Source of the DNA: Sphingobacteriales bacterium
GTDB taxonomy: Bacteria; Bacteroidota; Bacteroidia; Chitinophagales; Chitinophagaceae
NCBI GenBank assembly: GCA_016235125.1
Contig: JACRLZ010000002.1
Location: forward strand, 434,001-498,000
Length of the DNA: 64,000 nt
Direction: 5' to 3'
Positions 44,586-53,130 of the stretch are shown here, in pieces (within the stretch, counting starts at the first letter, position 1; every line of letters begins with the position of its first letter). The notes below the pieces were generated by a model. The model did not search any database. It was not told the DNA's origin and saw only the letters and a program-made list of their open reading frames with translations. The position numbers and the translations under genes were made by a program.

Positions 44586-46070
44586 TTATAGATTTGATGA
44601 GATTACAATGGGTTTTATTTTTTTACCCGTACCGGTAAATTCAAATGCTGCAGTGTGAATGATTATATCAGGAATCTTGATTCCAGGAAGAAAGGCTTTT
44701 AACCCTTCTCTTATTTTTTGTTCATCAAAAAGCGTCGTAGGTTTTGTTTTTATATAAGCGATTATTATTTCTCCCTTTATTTTGTTTTTTTCTCCTGTTA
44801 CCAGCACATCCTCAATGGTATCAATCCGGAGAATAGCATTTTCAATTTCAGCCGGGTGAATATTGAAACCATTCTTAATAATCATACTGTCTTTGCGTCC
44901 GCACCAGATGAGGTGGTGGTTGTCGTCTTCCTCCACCATATCGCCTGAATGCAGCCAGGCACAGGAAGATGTATTAGCCAGTTGCGATTTAATAAGCAAT
45001 TCTTTACCGCCTTCCGGCAATTGTTCAAGCCGGTAGTGTATGCCTTTTAATGGTCTGCCCAGGGCATGAATATTTTTTTTCAGCAAATCGTAACCCGCAA
45101 TAAAGGAAGTGCTGGCTTCGGTGCTGCCATACAGGCTGAAAATATTTTTTGTAAGCTCTTGTGATACTTTTTGCAATATTGCTTCAGTCAGTGCTGCGCC
45201 TCCACTTATGATGAGCCTGACAGGGTGTGTTTTGCCTTTCATATTTACCGCTACCTGGTACAGTGATGAGGGTACACCGGACAGGAGATCAATTTTTTCC
45301 TTAATAATTAAATCCGTTATTTCCTGGTGATTTTTATTTTCAGTAATCATCGCTTTTTTGCCCAGTACCAAAGCAAACAAAAGAGCTGAATAGCCAAATG
45401 AATGAGAAACGGGTGAAGAAATAAAAACAGCATCCCTTTTATCAATGCCGGCACAGGTGACAAGGTCTGCGAAAGAGTATAACCAATAAAAAACCCCTTT
45501 TTTCTTTTCAATGAGCTTTGACTGGCCGGTGGTGCCGGAGGTAGGGAATACGACCGGGGCATATTTTTTTGAAAATATTTTTTCTTTGCTCCGATTGCCT
45601 GATGATGCAATGATTGTATCAATATGCCGGGCATTCCGGAGGTTGAGGTGATCCGGTTCTGAAGAGAATAAATAACAGGGTTCCGGTTGATTTTCCCTGA
45701 TGCTGTTTATTTCATTGATATGGGCCTTGTGATTTACCAGTATTACCTTAATGCCGAGATTCTGCAAAGCATACAAAAAAATGATATGATCAAAACTATT
45801 GTTACAAGCCAGTACTGCTGAGGCTTTTTTTTCAGTAATCGGGCAATAGCTACGAATAGCTGATGACAAACTGAGCACAGCATGATACAGCTCTCTGAAA
45901 TTTAAATACCGGTTACCGTCGGTGATGGCAGGTTTGCCGGCAAACCGGTCGCTGGCCAGTTTTAATAGAAAACAAAGATTTTTTCCATGAATCGCTTTTG
46001 CCTTTAATATCAGGTAAAGCGTCCGTGGCATAATTATCCTGAGACGTATGAGTTGGTTAATGAACCGCAT
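44586..46070 (-). CDS. Acyl-adenylating (ANL superfamily) ligase
   Basis: A 494-residue adenylating enzyme. It has the P-loop VVFPTSGTTGQSKL, the acyl-pocket and LYGSTEAST (A5) region, LHSGDMVEEDD (A7), IKNGFNIHPAEIENAI and the C-terminal catalytic Lys in GTGKKIKP. It activates a carboxylic acid as acyl-AMP, then probably transfers it to CoA or a carrier. It overlaps the SDR gene by 14 bp (an alternative ATG at 46031 would remove the overlap), so the pair acts together. No carrier protein or polyketide synthase is adjacent. Confidence 0.88.
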   Translation of the reverse strand: MRFINQLIRLRIIMPRTLYLILKAKAIHGKNLCFLLKLASDRFAGKPAITDGNRYLNFRELYHAVLSLSSAIRSYCPITEKKASAVLACNNSFDHIIFLYALQNLGIKVILVNHKAHINEINSIRENQPEPCYLFSSEPDHLNLRNARHIDTIIASSGNRSKEKIFSKKYAPVVFPTSGTTGQSKLIEKKKGVFYWLYSFADLVTCAGIDKRDAVFISSPVSHSFGYSALLFALVLGKKAMITENKNHQEITDLIIKEKIDLLSGVPSSLYQVAVNMKGKTHPVRLIISGGAALTEAILQKVSQELTKNIFSLYGSTEASTSFIAGYDLLKKNIHALGRPLKGIHYRLEQLPEGGKELLIKSQLANTSSCAWLHSGDMVEEDDNHHLIWCGRKDSMIIKNGFNIHPAEIENAILRIDTIEDVLVTGEKNKIKGEIIIAYIKTKPTTLFDEQKIREGLKAFLPGIKIPDIIIHTAAFEFTGTGKKIKPIVISSNL

Positions 46071-46947
46071 GTCTGTCTCTTTTTTTCAGGTTTCTCAGTT
46101 GTAATTGATACCACAATCCCGGTATAAGTGTATTAAGCAAAATCGGGAGACCCAACCACCAGGGTTTGTATTTTCTTTTCTTGTTTATAATAAGGCGGAG
46201 GATACTATTCACAGCTTTTACTTTACTCATAGCAGGCTGATGATGTTTGTTCTCATTCACCATACTCATACGGGTTCTTACCAATGGCAGATAGGCCGTA
46301 CTGACATAAATTCCTCCGTAGCGTAATTCCGGTTCCATGCAGCGAAGCCATTGATCAAAAGCTGCTTTGGATGACTGGTAAGCCGACCAGCCAAAAGTGG
46401 GGGGCAATAAAACATTCAGGGCAGAAATATTTATGATATGGCCTTTTTTTTCTTTTATTCCGGGTAAAATGCCCAGCAACAGTTGTACTGGTCCAATATA
46501 ATTAGTAGCTGCACATCTTTTAGTATCATGAAACCTGTCAAGCGATGCATTAAGGCCACGGTAAATGGATTTTCCTGCATTATTGATAAAGATGTCAATC
46601 TTTAATTGAAGGGATGACAGGTTTTGCAGCAAAGTATTTATTTGTAATTCATCACGCAGGTCAGTAGTAAATACATGAACAGCACAAGCTTTGTTTGCAA
46701 AATCAATTTTGAGTTGTTCCAGTCTTTCGGTAGTCCTGGCAACCAGTACCAGCGTTACTTTATAATCGCCGAGGGTAGTGGCTAATAAAGCCCCGATACC
46801 GTAAGAAGCGCCAGTAATAAGAATTGTTTTACCTGCAACCGAATTATAAAGCCGTTTTTTATTTACAGGTTTTACAGGGAACAGGAACTTTTCCGCCAGC
46901 GTCTGCCGGTTATCATCCTGGTAATCGGAAGTGATATGAGGTTTCAT
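46057..46947 (-). CDS. Short-chain dehydrogenase/reductase
   Basis: A 296-residue classical SDR. The NAD(P) motif is TGASYGIGALLATTLG, followed by NNAGKSIYRG, and the catalytic Ser (NISALNV region) and Tyr-x3-Lys in SAYQSSKAAFDQW. The C terminus is basic with a hydrophobic stretch (LPILLNTLIPGLWYQLQLRN) that may lie against the membrane. It is the first gene of a two-gene unit with the acyl-adenylating ligase; together they could process a fatty acyl or ketone substrate. Confidence 0.88.
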   Translation of the reverse strand: MKPHITSDYQDDNRQTLAEKFLFPVKPVNKKRLYNSVAGKTILITGASYGIGALLATTLGDYKVTLVLVARTTERLEQLKIDFANKACAVHVFTTDLRDELQINTLLQNLSSLQLKIDIFINNAGKSIYRGLNASLDRFHDTKRCAATNYIGPVQLLLGILPGIKEKKGHIINISALNVLLPPTFGWSAYQSSKAAFDQWLRCMEPELRYGGIYVSTAYLPLVRTRMSMVNENKHHQPAMSKVKAVNSILRLIINKKRKYKPWWLGLPILLNTLIPGLWYQLQLRNLKKRDRHAVH

Positions 46948-47000
46948 TGAATCTTAAATACAAATGTAACAGGGTTGCTGAACTTTTATAAGATAAGCAA

Positions 47001-47026
47001 GGCCGCCCCGATATATCGGGGCGGCC
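47001..47026 (-). terminator. 26-bp perfect palindrome, terminator-like, between htrA and SDR genes
   Basis: A perfect 13+13-bp palindrome starting GGCCGCCCCGATA, with a CCCCGATATATCGGGG core related to the CCCGATAG palindromes. It lies 47 bp past the htrA stop on the same strand. There is no long T run after it, so it may be a terminator or only a repeat. Confidence 0.55.
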
Positions 47027-47072
47027 CTTAAATAATATTATTAATCTGCCAGGCGCAGTTATTACTGAATGG

Positions 47073-48581
47073 TTATTCCTCGTTGTCCAGGTTGAGCGGA
47101 TACCTGTAAACACCATCGGCGTCAGCATAGATACCTTCCATATAAATACTTTCACCCCTCAGGCTGATGAGTGCTCTTCTAAGCTCTTCTACACTCGTAA
47201 CATCAATTCCGCTTACATTGGTAATGATAAATCCTTTTTCCATTCTTGTTTTACTGAAAGGGCCGCCTTTTTTGATGTTTTTTACAACCACTCCGCCTTC
47301 AACCTGGTATTGGCGGGCTTTGTTTTTGTCAAGTGTTTCCAGTTCTGCACCCAGTTTTTCTCCTATAGTTTCGGCAACGGCTAATTGATCGTAAGTCCCC
47401 GCTTTGCTGGTTAAGGTAGCGGTTACGGTATTTTCTTTCCCGTTTCTTTTATAAGTAATGCTGATCTTATCGCCGGAATTATAGGATGAAACAGTTGCCT
47501 GTAACTCCGTCCATGAATTAATTGGAGCTTCGTTGATTTTTATTACTACGTCTCCCTTTTGTAAACCGGCTGCAGCAGCGGCGCCGTCTTTGGCAACTGA
47601 ACCAATATGGGCGCCATCACCGGCATCCATTTTTTCTTCCTCTGCCCATACGCCGAGGTAGGGTCGTTTTACATCACCGAATTTGATAAGGTCATTCACA
47701 ATTTTCTTTACCAGGTTTACCGGAATGGCAAATGAATATCCGGCATAGGTTCCGTTGGGAGCATAGATAGCGGAGTTAATTCCGATAAGCTGGCCATCAG
47801 TATTGATCAATGCGCCACCGCTGTTACCCTGGTTCACCGCTGCATCTGTCTGAATAAATGATTCAATTGGAGTCTGGCTCTGACGTTGATTGATACCGAT
47901 ATTTCTTCCTTTGGCGCTGATGATACCTGCTGTTACCGTTGTTTCCAGAGTAAGCGGATATCCGATAGCCAGGGCCCACTGTCCCAGCTTCACATTGTCT
48001 GAATTGCCGTATAAAATAAACGGGAAACCGTTGCCATCAATTTTCAAAACAGCGAGGTCGCTGCTGGGGTCTTTTCCTATCACTCTTGCCTTGTAAATTT
48101 TTTTATTATTCATAGTTACAGTTATTTCATCAGCCACTCCGTCACCTCCGTTTGAAATAACATGATCGTTGGTGATGATATAACCATCCTCGCTGATGAG
48201 AACACCACTGCCTGAAGCTCTCTGTTCAGGTTGAATCTGCGGGCCAAAGGGATTATTGAAAAACTGGTCAAACCAGTCTTCAATTGAATTACCCCTGTTA
48301 GTGCGGGGGAGTTCGTTACTTATTTTTTTTGCGGGGATCCTCGTTTTGATATGAACCACTGCCGGCACTGCTGCATTAGCTGCCTTTACAAAATCGATTG
48401 GTTCGCCTCCACCGGCGCCGTTTTCATTGAACCCTGCATAGTTCACCGGCAACTTGCCATCGGAGGTTGATTGTACAATACCTACAGGATGTTTACCGGT
48501 GATTTTACTGTAAATCCATACACTTCCAATCGCTGACACTGCACTTACGGCGATGATCAGTAAAAGTTGTTTCAGTTTCAT
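47073..48581 (-). CDS. Periplasmic HtrA/Deg serine protease with PDZ domains
   Basis: A 502-residue protease with an N-terminal membrane anchor (residues 5-25). The trypsin-like triad is visible: His in YIITNDHVISNG, Asp in DPSSDLAVLKI and Ser in VNQGNSGGALINTDG. PDZ domain 1 contains PYLGVWAEEEK and GLQKGDVVIKINEAPI. A second, more degenerate PDZ with GFIITNVSGIDVTSVEELR lies near the C terminus. It degrades or refolds damaged envelope proteins. It is a single-gene unit. Confidence 0.95.
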   Translation of the reverse strand: MKLKQLLLIIAVSAVSAIGSVWIYSKITGKHPVGIVQSTSDGKLPVNYAGFNENGAGGGEPIDFVKAANAAVPAVVHIKTRIPAKKISNELPRTNRGNSIEDWFDQFFNNPFGPQIQPEQRASGSGVLISEDGYIITNDHVISNGGDGVADEITVTMNNKKIYKARVIGKDPSSDLAVLKIDGNGFPFILYGNSDNVKLGQWALAIGYPLTLETTVTAGIISAKGRNIGINQRQSQTPIESFIQTDAAVNQGNSGGALINTDGQLIGINSAIYAPNGTYAGYSFAIPVNLVKKIVNDLIKFGDVKRPYLGVWAEEEKMDAGDGAHIGSVAKDGAAAAAGLQKGDVVIKINEAPINSWTELQATVSSYNSGDKISITYKRNGKENTVTATLTSKAGTYDQLAVAETIGEKLGAELETLDKNKARQYQVEGGVVVKNIKKGGPFSKTRMEKGFIITNVSGIDVTSVEELRRALISLRGESIYMEGIYADADGVYRYPLNLDNEE

Positions 48582-48775
48582 AGCGCTGTATTCTTTAATA
48601 GGTTATTTTTTAAAAAACATTTTTCAAAAATTGTGCAATAACATACAAAGTAACAAACTGTCGGTTTACTCTTCTCAACCGCCGGTTTAGTTTAACAAAT
48701 CATTTACCAAGACCTTCGTACTTCTTCTGAACTGTAAAAATAAAACCATTTGACCTGATGAAAAAGCCCGGGGGC

Positions 48776-49774
48776 TTATAAATTTAAAAGGAAGGAAAGT
48801 GTATCCATTCCATCGGCATAATCGTTTATGGCCGGGCATTGTGCCATGCCGAATGGAACTGATTCACTGCCAGCAATGCATTGCAGTTCCTGGTTTGATC
48901 GCAATGACGATTCAAGAGCTGCCCTGTCGGAATAGAATTCATAATTCAACTGGCTGATCGGCGAAAAGAGGGATTTGTCTTCAATTAAAAGAATGGAGCC
49001 ATTGGTCATATAGTATTTTTTATTCAGGATATGCAGGGCAAGATTATAATCATAATTGCTTTTGTACCGGTGATGGTCGGCCAGATAAGCATATTTATTA
49101 AATGTTTCAAGTAAGGGAACGAAATCATACCCCCGGGGCACATAAATTTTTGTCACATTGCGGCAGCCAAGGCCAAAAAACCGGTACACATCATCCGCCA
49201 GCTTTTCAACCTCTTCTTTGGTTTCATTTCCGGTAAGAATGGCAACCGATGTCCTGTTTCGGCGGATAATATGCGGATACTTCCCGAAATAGTATTCAAA
49301 ATAGCGGGAAGAGTTATTGCTGCCGGTGGCTATATATGCATCGCAGCCTTTTAACATATCTGAGAACTGAATGCTGTCTGCAATTTCAGGGTCCCATCCG
49401 GTCATTTTTTCAGCCAGGTGCATTATCAGTACCCGGTCTTTTGAGGAAGGTTTTATAACAGCCTTATGCCCGCATACAAAGACACAAAGCAGGTCATGAA
49501 ATCCCACCAGCGGAATATTTCCCGCCATTACTATTCCAATGGTTTTGGGAGATGTGTTTGTACCAGGTATTTTATATCCTGCAACCCAGTTTGCCAATGC
49601 TTCTTTCTGCAGAAACCTTTGACCTATATTATGAACAGCCAGTTCTGTAAATTCAGGAATGAACCAGGCATTTTCATGCTCTGCTTTTTCTTTTGCCTGT
49701 TTCCATTTATCGCTGTCCGACAAAATATATTCACCCAACCGGGATAATAAATCAATGCGTTGTTGTAATTTCAT
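48776..49774 (-). CDS. Acyl-CoA reductase (LuxC-like)
   Basis: A 332-residue protein with an aldehyde-dehydrogenase-like fold. It has IGIVMAGNIPLVGFHDLL, the AVIKPSSKDR nucleotide-binding segment, IRRNRTSVAILTGNE and the likely nucleophile Cys in RFFGLGCRNVTKIYVP. It probably reduces acyl-CoA or acyl-ACP to aldehyde. It is divergent from a ferredoxin gene across 55 bp, an arrangement that suggests a shared redox role. Its start is a normal ATG at 49774. Confidence 0.87.
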   Translation of the reverse strand: MKLQQRIDLLSRLGEYILSDSDKWKQAKEKAEHENAWFIPEFTELAVHNIGQRFLQKEALANWVAGYKIPGTNTSPKTIGIVMAGNIPLVGFHDLLCVFVCGHKAVIKPSSKDRVLIMHLAEKMTGWDPEIADSIQFSDMLKGCDAYIATGSNNSSRYFEYYFGKYPHIIRRNRTSVAILTGNETKEEVEKLADDVYRFFGLGCRNVTKIYVPRGYDFVPLLETFNKYAYLADHHRYKSNYDYNLALHILNKKYYMTNGSILLIEDKSLFSPISQLNYEFYSDRAALESSLRSNQELQCIAGSESVPFGMAQCPAINDYADGMDTLSFLLNL

Positions 49775-49803
49775 CCCCGCAATTTATATTTGCTGCAAAT
49801 GTA
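49762..49803. promoter_or_regulatory. Divergent promoter pair with facing -7 elements
   Basis: On the plus strand TTG (49763-49765), a 19-bp spacer and TATATTTG (49785-49792) form a promoter for the ferredoxin gene. On the minus strand TACATTTG (49803 to 49796) is a -7 element for the acyl-CoA reductase gene, though no good -33 TTTG precedes it. The two -7 elements are inverted repeats 3 bp apart, so the two transcripts would start within about 10 bp of each other and overlap. Confidence 0.5.
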
Positions 49804-49829
49804 ATTCTGAACCAGGTAAATAAATTTTT

Positions 49830-50177
49830 ATGGCTATCAAGATCACTGAAGAATGTATCAACTGCGGGGCCTGCGAACCGGAATGCCCCAACAATGCTAT
49901 TTATGAAGGAGGAGTGGAATGGGCTATTGCCGATGGCAATACGGTAAGAGGGTCATACACCCTTATGGATGGATCGGTAGTGGATGCAGAACAAAAGAAT
50001 GCTCCGGTAAGTAATGATTATTATTATATCACCCCTAACAAATGCACCGAATGCCAGGGTTTTCATGAAGAGCCGCAATGCGCTGCGGTGTGCCCCGTAG
50101 ATTGCTGTGTGCCCGATGAAATGTATAAAGAAACTGTGGAAGAACTGCTGGCCAAGAAAGACAGGCTGCATATATGA
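49830..50177 (+). CDS. 4Fe-4S dicluster ferredoxin
   Basis: A 115-residue ferredoxin of the Allochromatium/Azotobacter-like two-cluster type. Cluster motif I is CINCGACEPECP (residues 9-20). The second set is CTECQGFHEEPQCAAVCPVD plus an extra Cys-Cys in CCVP, with a longer insert between the cysteines. It carries electrons in the cytosol, and the divergent acyl-CoA reductase is a possible partner. Confidence 0.93.
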   Translation: MAIKITEECINCGACEPECPNNAIYEGGVEWAIADGNTVRGSYTLMDGSVVDAEQKNAPVSNDYYYITPNKCTECQGFHEEPQCAAVCPVDCCVPDEMYKETVEELLAKKDRLHI

Positions 50178-50264
50178 TTCTTGTCAGGTGTGCATAAATT
50201 CTGTACCTGAAAATTTGAGACGGATTATAATTGTTCTAACTTAGGATCGTATTGAATATACAAA

Positions 50265-50345
50265 GCAGCGTAAGCTGCCGAATGAGTGGCGGGTGATATT
50301 TCCCGTCGTAAAGAGGTGAAGGAGAAACGGCCTTCACCTTTCTTA
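50265..50345 (+). ncRNA. Candidate structured RNA with three hairpins and a terminator
   Basis: In the 205-bp gap after the ferredoxin gene three stems occur in a row: GCAGC-GTAA-GCTGC (50265-50278, GNRA loop), CGGG/CCCG (50290-50305) and the terminator AGGTGAAGG/CCTTCACCT (50314-50339) with TTTCTTATT after it. No known RNA family is recognised; it is not a signal-recognition-particle RNA. It could be a small RNA, or a leader that controls the DUF4440 gene 38 bp downstream. Confidence 0.4.
50314..50345 (+). terminator. Terminator upstream of the DUF4440-like lipoprotein gene
   Basis: A 9-bp perfect stem (AGGTGAAGG / CCTTCACCT) with an 8-nt loop is followed by TTCTTATT. It ends the ferredoxin transcript or a small RNA. 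Confidence 0.75.
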
Positions 50346-50382
50346 TTATAGAACTAAAATTTACCTGATTAAAAGGATTGTA

Positions 50383-50853
50383 ATGAAAATAAGGTTTGCC
50401 ATTTCGGTTTTTCTGACCATTCTATACTTTTCTTGTGGCAGTAAAAATGAAATCAATATTGAAAAAGAAAAGGAAAGTATGAAGCAGGCTGATATTGACT
50501 TTTCTAACCTTTCCAAAGCAAAAGGGATGAAAGAAGCTTTTTTAAAGTTTATGGACACGGCAGCAGTGATGCTCCGGCCTGGCCGGTCTCCCTTAAAAGG
50601 TATGGATGCAGCCCAGTTAATTTATAACACCAATGATTCCTCATTTATACTTACCTGGTCGCCCCGTGGCGCTGAAATTTCCTCCGCAGGCGATCTTGGA
50701 TATACTTTTGGCATCTGGACCATCTACCAGAAAAAATGGCTTTCAGACAGTGTATCTCAGGGCACTTATGTTACTATCTGGAAAAAACAGGCTAACGGAG
50801 GCTGGAAATTTGTACTGGATACAGGCAATGAGGGCATTGAAAAGAAGAAATAA
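50383..50853 (+). CDS. DUF4440 / SnoaL-like lipoprotein
   Basis: A 156-residue protein with a lipoprotein signal (ILYFSC, Cys18). The mature part has the NTF2-like pattern MKQADIDFSNLSKAKGMKEA, the VMLRPGRSPLKG strand, and the C-terminal GTYVTIWKKQANGGWKFVLD strand, as in the DUF4440 group. These are small ligand-binding or enzyme domains of broad function. It lies 78 bp before ddl. Confidence 0.83.
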   Translation: MKIRFAISVFLTILYFSCGSKNEINIEKEKESMKQADIDFSNLSKAKGMKEAFLKFMDTAAVMLRPGRSPLKGMDAAQLIYNTNDSSFILTWSPRGAEISSAGDLGYTFGIWTIYQKKWLSDSVSQGTYVTIWKKQANGGWKFVLDTGNEGIEKKK

Positions 50854-50931
50854 ATGATTTTTAGCATTTGAAATTTCGGGCAACAGATTTTTTCCTCAAT
50901 ATTTGTGTTGCTTAACCACATCCGCAACTAC

Positions 50932-51918
50932 ATGAAGAAAAACATAGCCCTCGTTACAGGGGGTTTTTCTGGCGAAGCAGTAATTTCTTATAAAACTGCG
51001 GTCACTATTGATAATAACCTTGACAGAAATCTTTTCAATGTTTATAAAATTGATATCAATCCACAGGGTTGGTTTTATGAGTCAGCCGATGGCAATAAAA
51101 CAGAGATTGATAAGAATGATTTCTCAGTTATATTAAATGGCAGCAAAATAAAATTCGACGCTGTATTTATCGGCATGCATGGCACACCCGGCGAAGATGG
51201 AAAATTGCAGGGTTATTTTGATACTTTGAAAATACCCTATACCGGTTGTGATGCCACTACTTCGGCGCTTACTTTCAATAAAAGATATGCAGTGGCAGTG
51301 GCAGGCATGGCAGGTATTAATGTATCAAGATCGGTTTTGCTGATGAAAGAGGATTTTTCGGGTACAGATGAAATTAAAGCAACATTAAAATTCCCGGTAT
51401 TTGTAAAGCCAAACAATGGGGGCTCCAGCATTGGAATGAGTAAAGTAAATAACCCATCAGATGAACTGGATGCTGCAATTGAAAAAGCATTTAAAGAAGA
51501 TGACCAGGTCCTGGTGGAAGAAATGATCACCGGGAGAGAATTTACCGTTGGCGTTTTTAAGACAAAGGGAAATATTATTGTATTGCCGCTTACAGAGGTA
51601 AAGGCACATGTCGAAAAAAAATTTTTTGATTTTGAAGCCAAATACCAGGGCAAGTCGGACGAAAAAACACCAGCCGATGTGGATGATGTGGTTGCGGACA
51701 AAATAAGAGATGCAGCCCGCAAAATATACCAGGCTTTTAATTGCCGGGGTGTGATACGGATTGATTTTATTTATAATGAAGAAGCGGGCAAACCATATAT
51801 GCTTGAAATAAATTCCATTCCCGGTCAAAGTGAAGCCAGCATAGTGCCGCAGCAGGTAAGGGTAATGGGATGGAGCCTGAAGGAGTTTTATACTAAATTG
51901 GTGGAAGAAGTTTTATAA
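50932..51918 (+). CDS. ddl: D-alanine--D-alanine ligase
   Basis: A 328-residue ATP-grasp ligase of normal Ddl length. The ATG at 50932 (MKKNIALVTGGFSGEAVIS) is preferred over a TTG at 50905. It has the GGFSGEAVIS substrate Glu motif, MHGTPGEDGKLQGYFD, FVKPNNGGSSIGMS, and the C-terminal MLEINSIPGQSEASIVPQQ loop. It joins two D-Ala residues for peptidoglycan. It is followed after 17 bp by the PASTA protein, a common arrangement in Bacteroidota. Confidence 0.96.
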   Translation: MKKNIALVTGGFSGEAVISYKTAVTIDNNLDRNLFNVYKIDINPQGWFYESADGNKTEIDKNDFSVILNGSKIKFDAVFIGMHGTPGEDGKLQGYFDTLKIPYTGCDATTSALTFNKRYAVAVAGMAGINVSRSVLLMKEDFSGTDEIKATLKFPVFVKPNNGGSSIGMSKVNNPSDELDAAIEKAFKEDDQVLVEEMITGREFTVGVFKTKGNIIVLPLTEVKAHVEKKFFDFEAKYQGKSDEKTPADVDDVVADKIRDAARKIYQAFNCRGVIRIDFIYNEEAGKPYMLEINSIPGQSEASIVPQQVRVMGWSLKEFYTKLVEEVL

Positions 51919-51935
51919 CAAAGAAAAAAACTACG

Positions 51936-52754
51936 GTGTTCAAATTCATCACACATCGACCTTTATGGGTAAATATTGTTGCAGGACTTTTACTGGCAAT
52001 AGGCCTTTTCCTTTTATTTCTTCTTTCGCTTAACCTGATTACCCATCATGGTAAAGCCGGCACTGTTCCTTCTGTAACAGGAAAGAAATATGAGGAAGCC
52101 AGAAAAATACTCAGAAAGGCAGGCTTTGATGTGGAAATACAGGATTCTATTTATGTTGATACGTTGAAACCCGAAACAGTAATTAAACAAATTCCGGATG
52201 CCGATGAAGTGGTAAAATCAAGCCGTACCATATATCTTATTATCAGCAGGGCTGTGCCACCGGTTGTGGAAATGCCGAATCTTGTAGGGTATAGTTTCCG
52301 CAATGCAGAAATGGTGCTGAAAAATATGGATTTAAAAATAAGGGATACGATCTTCAAGCCTGATTTTGCAAAAAATGCCGTGCTGGAACAATTATATAAT
52401 GGAGCACCTATTGCACCGGGAGCAAAACTCAGAAAAGGAAGTGCAATTACACTTGTATTGGGCGATGGAGTAGGAGAGAGAGAATTTTCAGTACCAATAA
52501 TTACAAGGATGCAGTTTTGCGATGTGAAAGGGAAACTGGAAGCAAGCGGAATTGTAATAGGAGCCATTATTGCCGATGCTGATGTGAAAGATACCTGCAG
52601 CGCCTGGATATATAAACAAAATCCCGAACGATTTGATGATGAGAAAAAAATTAATAAGATCAGAACAGGGCAAACCATTGATGTATGGCTACAGGTAGAT
52701 AAGCCTGCAAAGAAAGACACGACACAGACAGAGGAACCACAACAACCACAATAA
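51936..52754 (+). CDS. PASTA-domain membrane protein
   Basis: A 272-residue protein starting at a GTG codon. It has one N-terminal transmembrane helix (residues 12-34) and three PASTA domains (about residues 43-108, 112-178 and 183-256), for example VPSVTGKKYEEARKILRKAG and MPNLVGYSFRNAEMVLKNM. The C-terminal tail is rich in Pro, Gln and Glu. PASTA domains bind peptidoglycan or lipid II fragments, which suits its place after ddl. There is no kinase or penicillin-binding domain. Confidence 0.92.
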   Translation: MFKFITHRPLWVNIVAGLLLAIGLFLLFLLSLNLITHHGKAGTVPSVTGKKYEEARKILRKAGFDVEIQDSIYVDTLKPETVIKQIPDADEVVKSSRTIYLIISRAVPPVVEMPNLVGYSFRNAEMVLKNMDLKIRDTIFKPDFAKNAVLEQLYNGAPIAPGAKLRKGSAITLVLGDGVGEREFSVPIITRMQFCDVKGKLEASGIVIGAIIADADVKDTCSAWIYKQNPERFDDEKKINKIRTGQTIDVWLQVDKPAKKDTTQTEEPQQPQ

Positions 52755-52762
52755 CGATTGCC

Positions 52763-53083
52763 ATGCAAACCATTACTGTCGAAGAACTGAAAACCCGCAT
52801 CGATGCGGGAGAGAAGATCAATTTAATTGATGTGCGGGAACCTCATGAGTATGCTGAGTTTAACCTCGGTGGAAAACTGATACCGCTGGGAAAAATTCAG
52901 ACCATGCAGACAGATGAACTGGACGATCTGAAAGATGAAGAGATCATCATTCATTGCCGTAGCGGTCAGCGAAGCATGATGGCCTGTCTTTTTTTAGACA
53001 CTTTAGGGTTTAAGAATACCAAAAATCTTGCTGGCGGTATACTTGCATGGCAAGAACTAGGATTTGCTGGATTTAAAGGATGA
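52763..53083 (+). CDS. Rhodanese-like sulfurtransferase domain protein
   Basis: A 106-residue single rhodanese domain with IDVREPHEYAEFNLGGKLIP and the active-site loop IIIHCRSGQRS, where Cys is the persulfide carrier. It would move sulfane sulfur in the cytosol. It starts 8 bp after the PASTA gene, so ddl, the PASTA gene and this one are probably one operon. Partners are unknown. Confidence 0.93.
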   Translation: MQTITVEELKTRIDAGEKINLIDVREPHEYAEFNLGGKLIPLGKIQTMQTDELDDLKDEEIIIHCRSGQRSMMACLFLDTLGFKNTKNLAGGILAWQELGFAGFKG

Positions 53084-53130
53084 ATAAGAAATATTTCGTT
53101 CAAATCCTCACAATCAGGGAAATCTCGGTT

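Noticed and set aside
50215..50345. Signal-recognition-particle RNA or a known riboswitch
   Set aside because: The SRP tetraloop motif and the conserved cores of TPP, cobalamin, SAM and fluoride riboswitches were looked for and are absent.
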